Positions 8,911 through 18,674 are shown, numbered from the stretch's first letter. The stretch is DNA of 64,000 nt from Haloprofundus salinisoli (GCF_020097815.1 NZ_CP083663.1:2294001-2358000); one strand, 5' to 3'. Notes: generated by a model not told the origin, from the letters alone. Program-made: numbers and translations.

Positions 8911-10179
8911 TTACCGCTCGTTCACCTTCAGCACCTTGCCCGCGGCGATGGTCTGACCCATGTCGCGGATGGCGAAGCTCCCGAGTTCCGGAATCTCGCT
9001 CGACGGTTCGATGCTGAGCGGCTTCTGCGGGCGCAGCGTGACGATGGCGGCGTCGCCGGCCTTGATGAAGTCGGGGTTCTCCTCCGCGACCTCGCCCGAG
9101 GCGGGGTCGAGCTTCTGGTCGAGCGACTCGAACGTGCAGGCGACCTGCGCCGTGTGGGCGTGAATGACCGGCGTGTAACCCGCGGTGACGACCGACGGGT
9201 GTTGCATCACGACGATCTGCGCCTGGAACGTCTCGGCGACTTTCGGCGGGTCGTCGGCGGGACCGCAGACGTCGCCACGTCGGATGTCGTTCTTCCCGAT
9301 GCCGCGGACGTTGAAGCCGACGTTGTCGCCGGGTTCCGCGCGGTCGACCTCCTCGTGGTGCATCTCGATGGTCTTCACTTCACCCGAGACGTCCGAGGGC
9401 TGGAACGAGACGTTCGCACCCGTCTCGAGGATACCGGTCTCGATGCGGCCGACCGGAACCGTCCCGATACCCGAAATCGTGTAGACATCCTGAATCGGGA
9501 GTCGCAGCGGCGCGTCCGTCGGCGGCGACATCTCGGGCAAGTTGTTCAGCGACTCCAGCACCGTGGGTCCGTCGAACCACGGCATGTTCTCGGAGTGCTC
9601 GGCGATGTTGTCGCCCTCGAACGCCGAGATAGGGATAAACCGCGCGTCGTCGGTGTCGAAGCGGACCTGCGTGAGCAGTTGCTTCACGTCGTCGACGACT
9701 TCGCGGTAGCGGTCTTCCTCGTAGTCGACGGTGTCCATCTTGTTGACGGCGACGATGAGCGTCTCGATGCCGAGCGTCCGCGAGAGGAACACGTGCTCGC
9801 GGGTCTGTGGCGCGACGCCGTCGTCGGCGGCGACGACCAACACGGCGTGGTCGGCCTGCGACGCGCCGGTGATCATGTTCTTGACGAAGTCGCGGTGACC
9901 GGGCGTGTCGACGATGGTGAAGTAGTACTTGTCCGTGTCGAAGCGCTGGTGGGCGATGTCGATGGTGACGCCGCGCTCTCGCTCCTCGGCGAGGTTGTCC
10001 ATCACGTAGGCGAACTCGAAGCCGCCTTTGCCTTTCTCGGCGGCTTCCTCGCGGTGCTGTTCGATGACGTGCTCGGGTACCGACCCCGTCTCGAACAGGA
10101 GACGCCCGACGAGCGTGCTCTTGCCGTGGTCGACGTGACCGATGATGGCTAAGTTCTGGTGTGGTTTGTCTTGAGACAT
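8911..10179 (-). CDS. tef1a: EF-1alpha-type translation GTPase, stand-alone copy
   Basis: The 422-residue protein is collinear with haloarchaeal EF-1alpha: G1 GHVDHGKST (14-22), switch I with [10 protein letters not shown]3, G4 NKMD and the beta-barrel domains 2 and 3 ending [17 protein letters not shown]-1alpha delivers aminoacyl-tRNA to the ribosome. Two features are unusual. G3 reads VDTPGHRD, where EF-1alpha/EF-Tu usually has DCPGH. The gene also lacks the rps10 (rpsJ) neighbour that normally follows the housekeeping gene in archaea. It may be a second, divergent copy. A TATA box (tatttat, 10211-10217) and an inverted repeat precede it. Confidence 0.88.
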   Translation of the reverse strand: MSQDKPHQNLAIIGHVDHGKSTLVGRLLFETGSVPEHVIEQHREEAAEKGKGGFEFAYVMDNLAEERERGVTIDIAHQRFDTDKYYFTIVDTPGHRDFVKNMITGASQADHAVLVVAADDGVAPQTREHVFLSRTLGIETLIVAVNKMDTVDYEEDRYREVVDDVKQLLTQVRFDTDDARFIPISAFEGDNIAEHSENMPWFDGPTVLESLNNLPEMSPPTDAPLRLPIQDVYTISGIGTVPVGRIETGILETGANVSFQPSDVSGEVKTIEMHHEEVDRAEPGDNVGFNVRGIGKNDIRRGDVCGPADDPPKVAETFQAQIVVMQHPSVVTAGYTPVIHAHTAQVACTFESLDQKLDPASGEVAEENPDFIKAGDAAIVTLRPQKPLSIEPSSEIPELGSFAIRDMGQTIAAGKVLKVNER

Positions 10180-10187
10180 GGTAACAG

Positions 10188-10218
10188 CAGGCGCTGTGCG
10201 CCTGTCAGGTTATTTATG
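10188..10218 (-). promoter_or_regulatory. TATA box with adjacent perfect inverted repeat, EF-1alpha-type gene
   Basis: The sequence ttatttatg (about 10210-10218), read as acataaataa on the minus strand, is a strong archaeal TATA box about 33 bases upstream of the ATG at 10179. CAGGCG-CTGTG-CGCCTG (10188-10204) lies exactly between it and the expected start site, a position where a bound repressor would block transcription. Confidence 0.5.
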
Positions 10219-10361
10219 TCGTACGAGAGCAAAACGATTGTCTCCGGTACGTTGGTTGAATATACATCCCTTTGACAGTATCACAACCGACTGATACCCG
10301 CGAATCGACGACGCTGTCTCCGGCTGAAAAGAATACGGTGGAACTGTCGCGCGCGGAGAGC

Positions 10362-10787
10362 TTACGCCGAGTAACCCGGCGACTGCGCCTCGATGACGTC
10401 GGCGATGTTCGTCATCTCCTCGCCGACGGTGGCGACCAGGTCGTCGAGCGTGACGATGCCGACGAGTTTGCCGTCGTCGTCGACGACGGGGAGTCGGCGT
10501 ACCTTGACCTCGCCAAACTTCTTCGCGACGGCGAACCCTTCCTCGTTCTGGTTGATGGTCTCCGGGTTCTCGGTCATGATATCTTCGGCGGTGATCTCCG
10601 AGATATCGTCGTGTTCGGCGACTGCCAGCGCGATTTCTCGGTCCGTAACGATGCCGCGTGGTTCGTCGTCTTCGACGATGACGACGGACCCGGTTCCCTC
10701 CGATGAGAACATCTGCGCGATCTCTTTGATACTCGTGCTCGGTTCGGCTTTGACGACGTCCTCGGTTGCGAGGTCACCAACTGGCAT
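10362..10787 (-). CDS. Tandem CBS-domain protein
   Basis: A 141-residue protein made of two CBS motifs: MPVGDLATEDVVKAEPSTSI..GTGSVVIVEDDEPRGIVTDRE and then AEDIMTENPETI..VRRLPVVDDDGKLVGIVTLDDL. CBS pairs bind adenosyl ligands and act as energy or redox sensors, and free-standing versions usually regulate a partner. I chose the ATG at 10787 because the frame upstream (from 10853) adds 22 residues without family resemblance. The partner is not evident. Two AT-rich palindromes lie about 105-130 bases upstream. Confidence 0.85.
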   Translation of the reverse strand: MPVGDLATEDVVKAEPSTSIKEIAQMFSSEGTGSVVIVEDDEPRGIVTDREIALAVAEHDDISEITAEDIMTENPETINQNEEGFAVAKKFGEVKVRRLPVVDDDGKLVGIVTLDDLVATVGEEMTNIADVIEAQSPGYSA

Positions 10788-10890
10788 AGCAACTGTTAGC
10801 CCCACGGTGAACGCCGTAATCGTAGGGCCTGTATTTTCCGGGGTGACCGACAACTGTCGTCTGTCTAGGGTTTCGAGCGGGATTGCGGTC

Positions 10891-10919
10891 TCAAATGTTT
10901 GAAAATTTTACAAATTGTA
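10891..10919. promoter_or_regulatory. Two AT-rich palindromes upstream of the CBS gene
   Basis: TCAAA-TG-TTTGA (10891-10902) and TACAAATTGTA (10909-10919) lie in the 236-base gap between the CBS start and the M20 peptidase stop. The second is the reverse complement of the palindrome core upstream of xpb. The gap holds no gene. Confidence 0.35.
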
Positions 10920-11023
10920 TACTGTTTGGGACGGTTTGGCAGGTGCGGTGTGTCGCGGTCGACACGTCTTCTCACCGAGCACCCGTTGCACCACTACGAT
11001 GTTTCGACGGTCACCTCTCGTGA

Positions 11024-12202
11024 CTATTCGCTGCTCTCCGGCGACAGATACCGCTCCAGCAGACGCTCGTAGACGCGGGCGGTCGCAAGCAGGTCGCCGA
11101 CGGCGACGGACTCGTCGACGGTGTGGGCGTCGTCCTCGATAGTTCCCGGACCGAACAGCACCGCCGGGATGCCGCGGGGAATGAGGTACCGGGTGTCGCT
11201 GCCGGCGTTGAACCCGACGATGTCGCTCTCGATGCCGACGTCGCGCGCGGCGTCGACAGTGCGTCTGACGAGCGGGTGGTCGGCGTCTACGGCCGCGGCG
11301 TCGACGGTCATCGTCCGCCGGAGTTCGAATTCGACGGGCGGGGCGTCGGCGAGACCGGACTCGACGGCCTCCCGTACCCGCTCGTCGTACGCCGCGGGTT
11401 CGGGGCCCTCGGGGAGCGTCCGCCACGAGAGAGTCGCCCGGGCCTCGCCGGGGACGACGTGGGGGGCGGAGCCGCCTTCGATCTGGGTGACGGTGATGGT
11501 CGGGCCGGGTTCGAGAATCGGGTGATTTTCGGCGGCGACTTCGCCCGCGAGGTCGGCGACGCCGTCGAGCGCGCACCGAAGGCCGTCGATGGCGTTGATA
11601 CCCCGGTCCGGTCGCCCTGAGTGGCTCTCGCGGCCGTTTACGACCAGTTCCCAGTCGAGCGCGCCGTACTGCGCGATGGCGACGTGGAGGTCCGTCGGTT
11701 CGCCGATTATCGCGGCGTCGACGTCGCCGACCGCCTCCGCGATGCGTTCCGTACCCGGACCGCCGCGCTCCTCGTCGACGGCGAAGCCCAAGACGACCTC
11801 GCCGGGTTCGTCCGATTCGCCGCGGGTCGTCAGAAACGCCTCGGCGGCGACGACCTTGGCGGCGAGCGCGCCCTTCATGTCCGCGACGCCGCGGCCGACG
11901 AGGCGGTCGCCGTCGCGCCGGAGTTCGTAGGGGTGGCCGGTCCAGTCGCCGGCGTTCGCGGGAACGACGTCGGTGTGACCGGTCAGGAGGAGTCGGCCGC
12001 GTTCGGGGTCGCCGGCCCGCGCGACGAGGTTGGGCCGACCCGGTTCGAGTTCCTCGCGTTCGAGCACCCAGTCGACGGGGCTCTCGCGGAGTCGCTCGAC
12101 GAGTGCGTCCACGACCGCCGCCTCCGATCCGGGCGGGTTCGGACTCGGACACTCGACGAGCGTCCGGGTCAACTCGACGACTGCCGATTCGGTGACGTTC
12201 AT
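11024..12202 (-). CDS. M20-family metallopeptidase/deacylase (ArgE/DapE/CPG2 type)
   Basis: A 392-residue zinc hydrolase. The M20 motifs are in order: TGHTDVVP (metal His and Asp), GVADMKG (bridging Asp region), DEERGG (catalytic and metal Glu), the dimerisation lid NGRESHSGRPDRGINAID, and a C-terminal HTVDESV with the last metal His. Family members remove N-acyl groups or cleave dipeptides; the substrate cannot be told from sequence. The ATG at 12202 is preferred over 12256 because the extra 18 residues are not conserved-looking. It is divergent from the ilvA-type gene. Confidence 0.88.
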   Translation of the reverse strand: MNVTESAVVELTRTLVECPSPNPPGSEAAVVDALVERLRESPVDWVLEREELEPGRPNLVARAGDPERGRLLLTGHTDVVPANAGDWTGHPYELRRDGDRLVGRGVADMKGALAAKVVAAEAFLTTRGESDEPGEVVLGFAVDEERGGPGTERIAEAVGDVDAAIIGEPTDLHVAIAQYGALDWELVVNGRESHSGRPDRGINAIDGLRCALDGVADLAGEVAAENHPILEPGPTITVTQIEGGSAPHVVPGEARATLSWRTLPEGPEPAAYDERVREAVESGLADAPPVEFELRRTMTVDAAAVDADHPLVRRTVDAARDVGIESDIVGFNAGSDTRYLIPRGIPAVLFGPGTIEDDAHTVDESVAVGDLLATARVYERLLERYLSPESSE

Positions 12203-12326
12203 CGTCTCTCGCTCTCCCGCAGCGCGTATAGCCCCGTCGACGCCGGAAAACCTCACTGCCGGAGGCGCTGTCGGCGTCGGTTTCCGCCGACGACGGCGTT
12301 AAGCGACCCGACCGCGACGCACCCGT

Positions 12327-13547
12327 ATGACCGAAGATCTCGTGACGCTGGCCGACGTCGAAGCGGCCGCCGAGCGCCTCGACGGCGTCGTCAAGCGAAC
12401 GCCCGTCGACACCTCGCGGACGTTCGCCGAACGCTGTGAGGCCGACAGCGTCCACCTGAAGCTCGAATCGCTCCAGCGAACCGGCTCGTTCAAGATTCGC
12501 GGTGCGTCGAACCGCATCGCGCAGTTGGGCGACTCGGAACTCGAAGGCGGCATCGTCGCGGCCAGCGGCGGCAACCACGCGCAGGGCGTCGCGTCGGCGG
12601 CCGCCGCCCACGACGCGGACGCGACCATCGTAATGCCCGAGGTGACGCCGATGGCGAAGAGAGAGGCGACGCGGGGCTACGGCGCGGAGGTCGTCGTCCA
12701 CGGTGAAGTGTACCAAGAATCGTACGAGCGAGCCATGGACATCGCCGAGCAGCGAGGCGCGACGTTCGTCCACCCGTTCAACGACCGCGCGGTCATCGCC
12801 GGACAGGGAACCGTGGGTCTGGAGATGGTCGAGGACGTACCCGACGTCGACACCGTCGTCGTCGCCATCGGCGGCGGCGGCCTCGTCTCCGGCATCGCAA
12901 CGGCGGTGAAAGCGAAGCGACCCGAGGTGCGCGTCGTCGGCGTCCAGACCGAGGGCTGTGCGCACATGAGCGAGTCCCTCGAACGAGGCGAAGTGTACGA
13001 ACGCGACTCCATCGACACCATCACCGAGGGAATCGCGGCCAGTCGAACCGAGGAGTACACCTTCCGACACGTCCACGAGCGCGTCGACGAAGTGGTGAAC
13101 GTCACCGACGCCGACGTGACCGCGGCGATGGCGCTTCTCGCCGAGCGGTCGAAACTCGTCACCGAGTCCGCCGGGGCCGTCGCGCTCGCGGCGCTGGTCG
13201 GCGACTACCTCGACGTGACCGGCGAGACGGTGGCGGTGCCGGTCTGCGGGGCGAACATCGACCTCACGCAGTTCGCCGACTACGCGAAAGCCGGGCTCGC
13301 AGCGTTGGGCCGCTACCGGACGATTCGGATCACCGTCGACGACTGGCCGGGGTCGCTGGCGTCCGTCGCCGCGGCCGTCGAAGAAACCGGGGCGACCGTC
13401 GACGAGCTGTCGCGGATGCCGCAGCGGTCGGGCGTCGAGCCGGCGCGGACCGAACTCGCCGTCGCAGTCGAAGGGAGCGGTCCCGAGCACCTCGAACGCG
13501 TAGCCGCCGCACTGGACGGACAACCCGGCGTCACGCTCGTCGAATAA
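12327..13547 (+). CDS. ilvA: Threonine ammonia-lyase (threonine/serine dehydratase) with ACT domain
   Basis: A 406-residue fold-type II PLP enzyme: the PLP lysine is Lys56 in GSFKIRGA, SGGNHAQGVA binds the substrate carboxylate, and GGGGLVSG binds phosphate. Residues from about 330 (YRTIRITVDDWPGSLASVAA) form one ACT domain, as in the shorter biosynthetic or catabolic forms. It deaminates threonine to 2-oxobutyrate, the first step of isoleucine synthesis, or serves threonine breakdown. The TATA-like gcgttaagc lies about 27 bases before the ATG. A family member of lower certainty would be serine/threonine dehydratase. Confidence 0.9.
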   Translation: MTEDLVTLADVEAAAERLDGVVKRTPVDTSRTFAERCEADSVHLKLESLQRTGSFKIRGASNRIAQLGDSELEGGIVAASGGNHAQGVASAAAAHDADATIVMPEVTPMAKREATRGYGAEVVVHGEVYQESYERAMDIAEQRGATFVHPFNDRAVIAGQGTVGLEMVEDVPDVDTVVVAIGGGGLVSGIATAVKAKRPEVRVVGVQTEGCAHMSESLERGEVYERDSIDTITEGIAASRTEEYTFRHVHERVDEVVNVTDADVTAAMALLAERSKLVTESAGAVALAALVGDYLDVTGETVAVPVCGANIDLTQFADYAKAGLAALGRYRTIRITVDDWPGSLASVAAAVEETGATVDELSRMPQRSGVEPARTELAVAVEGSGPEHLERVAAALDGQPGVTLVE

Positions 13548-14044
13548 CCACTTGCGACATTTCGTATCTCGGTATTCTGTGTATGGGGGGCGTACGGTCC
13601 GGCGAGTGCCGTCCGAGAGAAGGCGATCGCGACGGTGCAAAGCGACCGACTCCGAGGGATGTGGATACAAAAGAGAGCGAAAGAGCGAGAGAGACGAGCA
13701 GACGCCGCGTTATAACTTCCGCATCGCGCGAGTCATGTCGGCGAAAGTTGCGGTGCGGCGCTCGGCGGTGGCGAGGTCGGTCTGAGTCCGTTCAGAAACC
13801 GTTGCTCTGATCATATCGAGATAATATACGAACGATTACATAATTCTTCTTTCAGGAACTCCGACCGGTGGGCGACCGGAAACAGCTTGAATAGCACGTT
13901 CGTGTATATCAGCCACGTGTATTCTCCTGGTTCTCCCGAAAATTCGACGTAATCCTTCGGGGACGATACACGGATGCGCACATTGCCGGCACATCCCCGA
14001 GACGAGATACCAAAGCATTACTTACCCCGAACCAAGCCACTCAT
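13548..14044. other. Intergenic region before the glycine cleavage operon
   Basis: About 500 bases without a convincing gene. A TATA-like ttataac (13711-13717) sits 25 bases before an ATG that opens only 16 codons (13736). An AT-rich stretch runs from about 13810 to 13850. I see no riboswitch-like fold. The last 30 bases carry the gcvT promoter. Confidence 0.6.
14015..14025 (+). promoter_or_regulatory. TATA-like box for the gcv operon
   Basis: The segment gcattacttac is centred about 25 bases upstream of the gcvT ATG at 14045. This is the spacing expected for a leaderless haloarchaeal transcript. Confidence 0.5.
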
Positions 14045-15157
14045 ATGGCCCATCGGAAGCCGCCACTGCGGGAGGTCCACGCCGACCGCGGGGCGAAGTT
14101 CACCGGGTTCGGCGGGTGGGAGATGCCGGTGGAGTTCGACTCCATCCGCACCGAACACGCCGCGGTCCGCGATTCGGCGGGCATCTTCGACGTCTCGCAC
14201 ATGAGCGAGATCGAGGTGTCCGGGCCGGACGCGACCGAACTGATGCAGCGACTGACGACCAACGACGTGGCGGCGCTCGACCCGGGCGGCTCGCAGTACT
14301 CCTGTATCACCGACGAGTCGGGCGTCATCCTCGACGACACCGTCGTCTACGCACTGCCCGACGAGTTGGACGACTCCGACTCGCCGGACCCGGCGTACCT
14401 GTTCATCCCGAACGCGGGCCACGACGAGCAGATGTACGAGCGGTGGACGACCCACCGCGACGAGTGGGGTCTCGACGCCACCGTCGACGACCGGACCGAG
14501 GAGTGGGCGATGTTCGCGGTCCAGGGACCGGACGCGCCCGGCCTCGTCGCCGACGCGGCGGGGTCGGACGTGCTCGACCTCTCGCGGTTCGAGGCCGCCT
14601 CTGCCGAGATCGCGGACGCCGAGTGTCTCGTCGCGCGGACGGGCTACACCGGTGAAGACGGCTTCGAGGTGCTCTGTCCGTGGGACGCCGCCGAATCAGT
14701 GTGGCATGAGTTCGACTGCCAGCCCTGCGGGCTCGGCGCGCGCGACACGCTCCGCATCGAGATGGGCTTCCTACTCTCGGGAGAGGATTTCGACCCCGAG
14801 AACGAGCCGCGGAACCCCTACGAGGCGGGCATCGCGTTCACCGTCAAACTCGACACCGAGTTCGTCGGCCGCGACGCGCTCGAACGGGCGAAGGAGGAGG
14901 GCGTCGACGAGCGGTTCGTCGGCCTGAAGCTCGCCGAACGCGGCATCGCCCGCCACGGCTACGAACTCCGCGACGAGAGCGGAGAGAAAATCGGTCACGT
15001 GACGAGCGGGACGATGAGTCCGACGCTCGGAGAAGCTATCGCACTGGGCTACGTTCGAACCGACTACGCGGAACCGGGCACGCGCGTCCGGGTCGTCGTT
15101 CGCGGCGACGAAAAGCGCGCACAGATCGCAAGCACACCGTTTCTGGAGGATAAATAG
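14045..15157 (+). CDS. gcvT: Aminomethyltransferase, glycine cleavage T protein
   Basis: A 370-residue tetrahydrofolate-binding T protein. The start (KPPLREVHADRGAKFTGFGGWEMPVEF), FDVSHMSEIEV, a folate-binding ARTGYTGEDGFEV near residue 200, and the C-terminal barrel with GHVTSGTMSPTLGEAIALGYV are all typical. It transfers the aminomethyl carbon from the lipoyl arm of GcvH to tetrahydrofolate and releases ammonia. It is first in an operon with gcvH, gcvPA and gcvPB, which follow with no gap. Confidence 0.95.
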   Translation: MAHRKPPLREVHADRGAKFTGFGGWEMPVEFDSIRTEHAAVRDSAGIFDVSHMSEIEVSGPDATELMQRLTTNDVAALDPGGSQYSCITDESGVILDDTVVYALPDELDDSDSPDPAYLFIPNAGHDEQMYERWTTHRDEWGLDATVDDRTEEWAMFAVQGPDAPGLVADAAGSDVLDLSRFEAASAEIADAECLVARTGYTGEDGFEVLCPWDAAESVWHEFDCQPCGLGARDTLRIEMGFLLSGEDFDPENEPRNPYEAGIAFTVKLDTEFVGRDALERAKEEGVDERFVGLKLAERGIARHGYELRDESGEKIGHVTSGTMSPTLGEAIALGYVRTDYAEPGTRVRVVVRGDEKRAQIASTPFLEDK

Positions 15158-15535
15158 ATGTTCGAAGTACCTGACGACCTGCGGTACATGGAATCGCACG
15201 AGTGGACGACGACCGACGACGTGGCGCGGATCGGGATCACCGACTTCGCCCAGGACGAACTCGGCGACGTGGTGTTCGTCGAACTACCCGACGAGGGCGA
15301 CGACCTCACCAAGGGCGATGAGTTCGGCGTCGTCGAGAGCATCAAGGCGGTATCGGACCTCTACGCGCCGATCTCGGGCACCGTCGTCGGCGTCAACGAG
15401 GCGCTGTTCGACCGGCCCGAACTCGTCAACGACGACCCGTACGCCGAGGGCTGGATGCTCGAAGTCGAACCGGCGGACGAAGGAGAGTTCGACGAACTGC
15501 TGACGGCAGAGGAGTACCGAGAGCAGACCGAATGA
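15158..15535 (+). CDS. gcvH: Glycine cleavage H protein
   Basis: A 125-residue lipoyl carrier. The lipoylation site is Lys63 in [29 protein letters not shown] and [11 protein letters not shown] are conserved family stretches. It shuttles the aminomethyl group between the P and T proteins. The ATG follows the gcvT stop directly, and its own stop overlaps the gcvPA start (ATGA), indicating translational coupling. Confidence 0.96.
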   Translation: MFEVPDDLRYMESHEWTTTDDVARIGITDFAQDELGDVVFVELPDEGDDLTKGDEFGVVESIKAVSDLYAPISGTVVGVNEALFDRPELVNDDPYAEGWMLEVEPADEGEFDELLTAEEYREQTE

Positions 15536-16860
15536 CGAGCAAACGAGGCAGTCCGTACGCACCGCACGCCGAGGCGGAGGCCGCCGCGATGCTCGACGCA
15601 GTCGGCGTCGACGACGAGGAGGCGCTGTTCGACATCCCCGAGGACGTCCGCTTCGACGGTGAGTTCGGCATCGAGCCGCGGACCGAACAGGCGCTCCGGC
15701 GCGAACTGACGGCGCTGCTCGCTAGGAACGACGACCTCACCGAGTTCATGGGGCGCGGTCACTACGACCACTACGTCCCCTCTCTCGTCGACAACCTCTC
15801 GCAACGCGCGGAGTTCCTGACGAGCTACACCCAGTACCAACCAGAGATCACGCAGGGGTTCCTGCAGGCGCTGTTCGAGTACCAGTCGATGCTAGTCGAA
15901 CTCACCGGGCTTCCGGTGGCGAACTGCTCGATGTACGATTCGGCGACGGCGCTGGCCGAGGCGGCGCGCCTCGCAGACCGGGTTCGACAGGCCAGCGGCA
16001 CGCGAGTGCTCGTCCCCGAGTTCCTGCGTTCGGGCAAGCGCGGCGTCCTCGACAACTATCTCGCCGGAACCGAGATGACCGTCGAGACGTACCCGATGGA
16101 CGACGGCAACGTCGACTACGAGGCGCTCGCCGAACTCGTCGACGACGAGACGGCGATGGTCTACGCGGAGAACCCGACCGTGAGAGGAACTATCGAGGAG
16201 CGACTCGCCGATATCGGCGGTCTCGCCTCCGAGAACGACGCGCTGTTCTGTCTCGGCACGGACCTCGTCGCGCTCGCGCTCCTCGAAGAGCCGGCGAGCG
16301 TCGGCGCGGACGTCGTCGTCGGCGAGGCCGGCGTGCTCGGCCTCCCGACGGCGTACGGCATGGGACTCGGGCTCTTTGCGACGCGCGAGGAGTATCTCCG
16401 ACAGGTCCCCGGACGACTCGTCGGCGTGAGCGAAGACGCAGCCGACAAGCGCGCTTACACGTTGACGCTGCAGACGCGCGAGCAGCACATCCGCCGCGAG
16501 CGCGCCACGAGTAACATCTGCACGAACCAGGCGTGGGTAGCGCTTCGGGCGGCCATCCACCTCGCGTGGCTCGGCCCCTCGAGGCTCGTCGACCTCGCGG
16601 AGGACTGCGTCCGTGACGCGAACGACCTCGCGGAGCGTCTCGACGCGCTCGTCGGCCTGCAAGCGCCGATTCACGATCGCCACCACTTCCGCGAGTTCGT
16701 CGTCCGCTGCGACCAACCGGCGGCGGCCATCGCCGAGGAGCTCGAAACCGAGGGGTACGCGGTCCACGTCGTCGGCGAGCACCTGCTGCAGGTGTGTATC
16801 ACCGACGCGAACGCCCACGACGCCGACGGTCTCGTCGCGGCCTTCGAGGAGGTGCTCTGA
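15532..16860 (+). CDS. gcvPA: Glycine dehydrogenase (decarboxylating) subunit 1
   Basis: A 442-residue fold-type I aminotransferase-like subunit without the PLP lysine, as is normal for the alpha half of split P proteins. Family stretches include [47 protein letters not shown]-equivalent [13 protein letters not shown] and [14 protein letters not shown]. It forms the heterotetrameric P protein with GcvPB. It overlaps gcvH by 4 bases and gcvPB by 1. Confidence 0.95.
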   Translation: MTSKRGSPYAPHAEAEAAAMLDAVGVDDEEALFDIPEDVRFDGEFGIEPRTEQALRRELTALLARNDDLTEFMGRGHYDHYVPSLVDNLSQRAEFLTSYTQYQPEITQGFLQALFEYQSMLVELTGLPVANCSMYDSATALAEAARLADRVRQASGTRVLVPEFLRSGKRGVLDNYLAGTEMTVETYPMDDGNVDYEALAELVDDETAMVYAENPTVRGTIEERLADIGGLASENDALFCLGTDLVALALLEEPASVGADVVVGEAGVLGLPTAYGMGLGLFATREEYLRQVPGRLVGVSEDAADKRAYTLTLQTREQHIRRERATSNICTNQAWVALRAAIHLAWLGPSRLVDLAEDCVRDANDLAERLDALVGLQAPIHDRHHFREFVVRCDQPAAAIAEELETEGYAVHVVGEHLLQVCITDANAHDADGLVAAFEEVL

Positions 16861-18293
16861 TGATATACGACCAAGCCAGATACGTCGAGAACGGCCAGTA
16901 CGAACCGCTACTGTCGGAGAAAGGCACGTCGGAGGTCGAAGTCGGCGGCGAGTCGTCGCCGCTTCCCGACGACCTGACGCGCGACTCTGTCGAGCTTCCG
17001 GACCTCTCGGAACCCGAACTGGCCCGGCACTACACGCGGCTCTCGCAGATGAACTGGAGCATCGACAGCGGGCCGTACCCGCTCGGCTCCTGTACGATGA
17101 AGTACAACCCCAAGTTCACCGAGGACGTCGCCGCCGACCCCAAGGGCGCGGTCCACCCCGACCGCTCCGCGAGGAGCGTACAGGGGACCCTCGAACTCCT
17201 CTGCGGTCTGCAGGAGTACCTCGCCAGAATCGGCGGGATGGACGCCGTCACGCTGCAACCGCCCGCCGGAGCGGCCGGCGAGTTCGCGGGCATCCTCGTG
17301 GCGAAGGCGTACCACGAGGCCAACGGCGAGGACAGAAACGAGGTCATCATCCCCGCCAGCGCCCACGGTACGAACTTCGCCAGCGCGGCGATGGCCGGCT
17401 ACGACGTGGTCGAACTCTCCTCCGCCGAGGACGGCCGCGTCGACGTCGAGGCGCTGGAAGCCGCCGTCGGCGACGATACCGCGGCGCTGATGCTGACGAA
17501 CCCCAACACGGTCGGCCAGTTCGAGCGCGACATCGAACACATCGCCGAGACGGTCCACGACGCGGGCGGGCTGCTGTACTACGACGGTGCGAACCTCAAC
17601 GCGCTGCTCGGCCGCGCCCGTCCCGGCGACATGGGCTTCGACATCATGCACTATAACGTCCACAAGACGTTCGCCACGCCGCACGGCGGCGGCGGTCCGG
17701 GTGCGGGTCCGGTCGGCGTCGTCGACGAACTCGCCGAGTACCTGCCGTCGCCGCGCGTGCGCGAACGGTCGTCCGGATCCGGCTACGAACTGTTCGACCC
17801 CGAACAGTCGGTCGGGAAGGTCCACGGCTTCCAGGGCAACTGGCTCGTCCTCGTCAAGGCGTACGCCTACATCGCGCGTCTCGGCGACGAGGGACTGCTC
17901 GACGCGAGCGCCAAGGCCGTGCTGAACGCGAACTACCTCGGTTCGCAGGTGGAGTTCGACATCCCGTACGGTCCGTTCCACCACGAGTTCGCGGCCACCT
18001 CCGGCGACAAAGACGCCGCCGACGTCGCAAAGCGGATGCTCGACTACGGCGTCCACCCGCCGACGACGAAGTGGCCCGAGATGGTTCCGGAGGCGATGCT
18101 GACGGAGCCGACCGAGATAGAGACCAAGAAGTCGCTCGACGACCTCGCCGCGGCGTTCAACGCCGCCGCCGGCGACGACGAGGAGACGCTGGCGGACGCA
18201 CCGTCGCGGACGACCGCCCGGCGCATCGACCAGGTAAGTGCCGCGCGCAATCCGCGGCTGTCGTGGCGAGCGCTCGACAGCGACGAGAAGTAA
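16860..18293 (+). CDS. gcvPB: Glycine dehydrogenase (decarboxylating) subunit 2
   Basis: A 477-residue PLP-bearing half of the P protein. The Schiff-base lysine is Lys269 in YNVHKTFATPHGGGGPG. PYPLGSCTMKYNPK and PAGAAGEFAG are further signatures. It decarboxylates glycine and loads the aminomethyl group onto GcvH. I chose the ATG at 16860 ([13 protein letters not shown]), which overlaps the gcvPA stop as TGATG. The frame extends upstream to 16794, but that part lies inside gcvPA and is arginine-rich shadow. It is the last gene of the operon. Confidence 0.95.
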   Translation: MIYDQARYVENGQYEPLLSEKGTSEVEVGGESSPLPDDLTRDSVELPDLSEPELARHYTRLSQMNWSIDSGPYPLGSCTMKYNPKFTEDVAADPKGAVHPDRSARSVQGTLELLCGLQEYLARIGGMDAVTLQPPAGAAGEFAGILVAKAYHEANGEDRNEVIIPASAHGTNFASAAMAGYDVVELSSAEDGRVDVEALEAAVGDDTAALMLTNPNTVGQFERDIEHIAETVHDAGGLLYYDGANLNALLGRARPGDMGFDIMHYNVHKTFATPHGGGGPGAGPVGVVDELAEYLPSPRVRERSSGSGYELFDPEQSVGKVHGFQGNWLVLVKAYAYIARLGDEGLLDASAKAVLNANYLGSQVEFDIPYGPFHHEFAATSGDKDAADVAKRMLDYGVHPPTTKWPEMVPEAMLTEPTEIETKKSLDDLAAAFNAAAGDDEETLADAPSRTTARRIDQVSAARNPRLSWRALDSDEK

Positions 18294-18311
18294 GCACCCG
18301 CGACGAAGTGG

Positions 18312-18674
18312 CTACTGCCCTTCGTCGATGATCACGCCGTCGTCCTTCACGTTCGGCGCGCCGACGACGAGCACGGTTCCGCCCTCGACGGCGGTCAACC
18401 GCCGCTTGGCCTCCGGTTCGACGACGACGTAGTCGTCGGGGTCGAGCTCCAACGTCTCGTCTTCGATTCGGAGTTCGAATCGACCCTCGAGAACCACGTA
18501 CAGCTCCTCTTGTTCCTCCTGGTAGTGATACGGCGTCGACTCACCTCGCTCGAACGTCCAGACGTTCGGTCGCATCTGGGCGGGTCGGAGGTGGTAGCCG
18601 ACCGGTTTCACGCGAGCGTCGGCCGCATCCGCGTCGTAGGCGTCGACATCCGCGAGATTGACTCGTGAGTACAC
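18312..18674 (-). CDS. Cupin-domain protein
   Basis: A single-domain beta-barrel cupin of about 120 residues. Motif 1 is TPYHYQEEQEELYVVLEGRFEL and motif 2 is DDYVVVEPEAKRRLTAVEGG. Small cupins often bind a metal or sugar ligand, but here motif 1 has only one or two candidate histidines and the function is unknown. I prefer the GTG at 18674 (V-Y-S-R-V-N-L). The ATG at 18737 would add 21 arginine-rich residues unlike the family. Convergent with gcvPB. Confidence 0.75.
   Translation of the reverse strand: MYSRVNLADVDAYDADAADARVKPVGYHLRPAQMRPNVWTFERGESTPYHYQEEQEELYVVLEGRFELRIEDETLELDPDDYVVVEPEAKRRLTAVEGGTVLVVGAPNVKDDGVIIDEGQ

Noticed and set aside
10908-13670. A 920-codon open frame on the minus strand
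   Set aside because: It is antisense to the threonine ammonia-lyase gene, then runs out of frame through the M20 peptidase. It is arginine-rich and low in complexity, and G+C-rich DNA produces such shadows.
13583-13810. A 75-codon plus-strand frame in the gcvT upstream gap
   Set aside because: It is arginine-rich with no motif and overlaps the TATA-like region.
13548-14044. A possible glycine riboswitch before gcvT
   Set aside because: The TATA box lies only about 25 bases before the ATG, leaving no leader long enough for a riboswitch, and no paired-domain pattern is visible.
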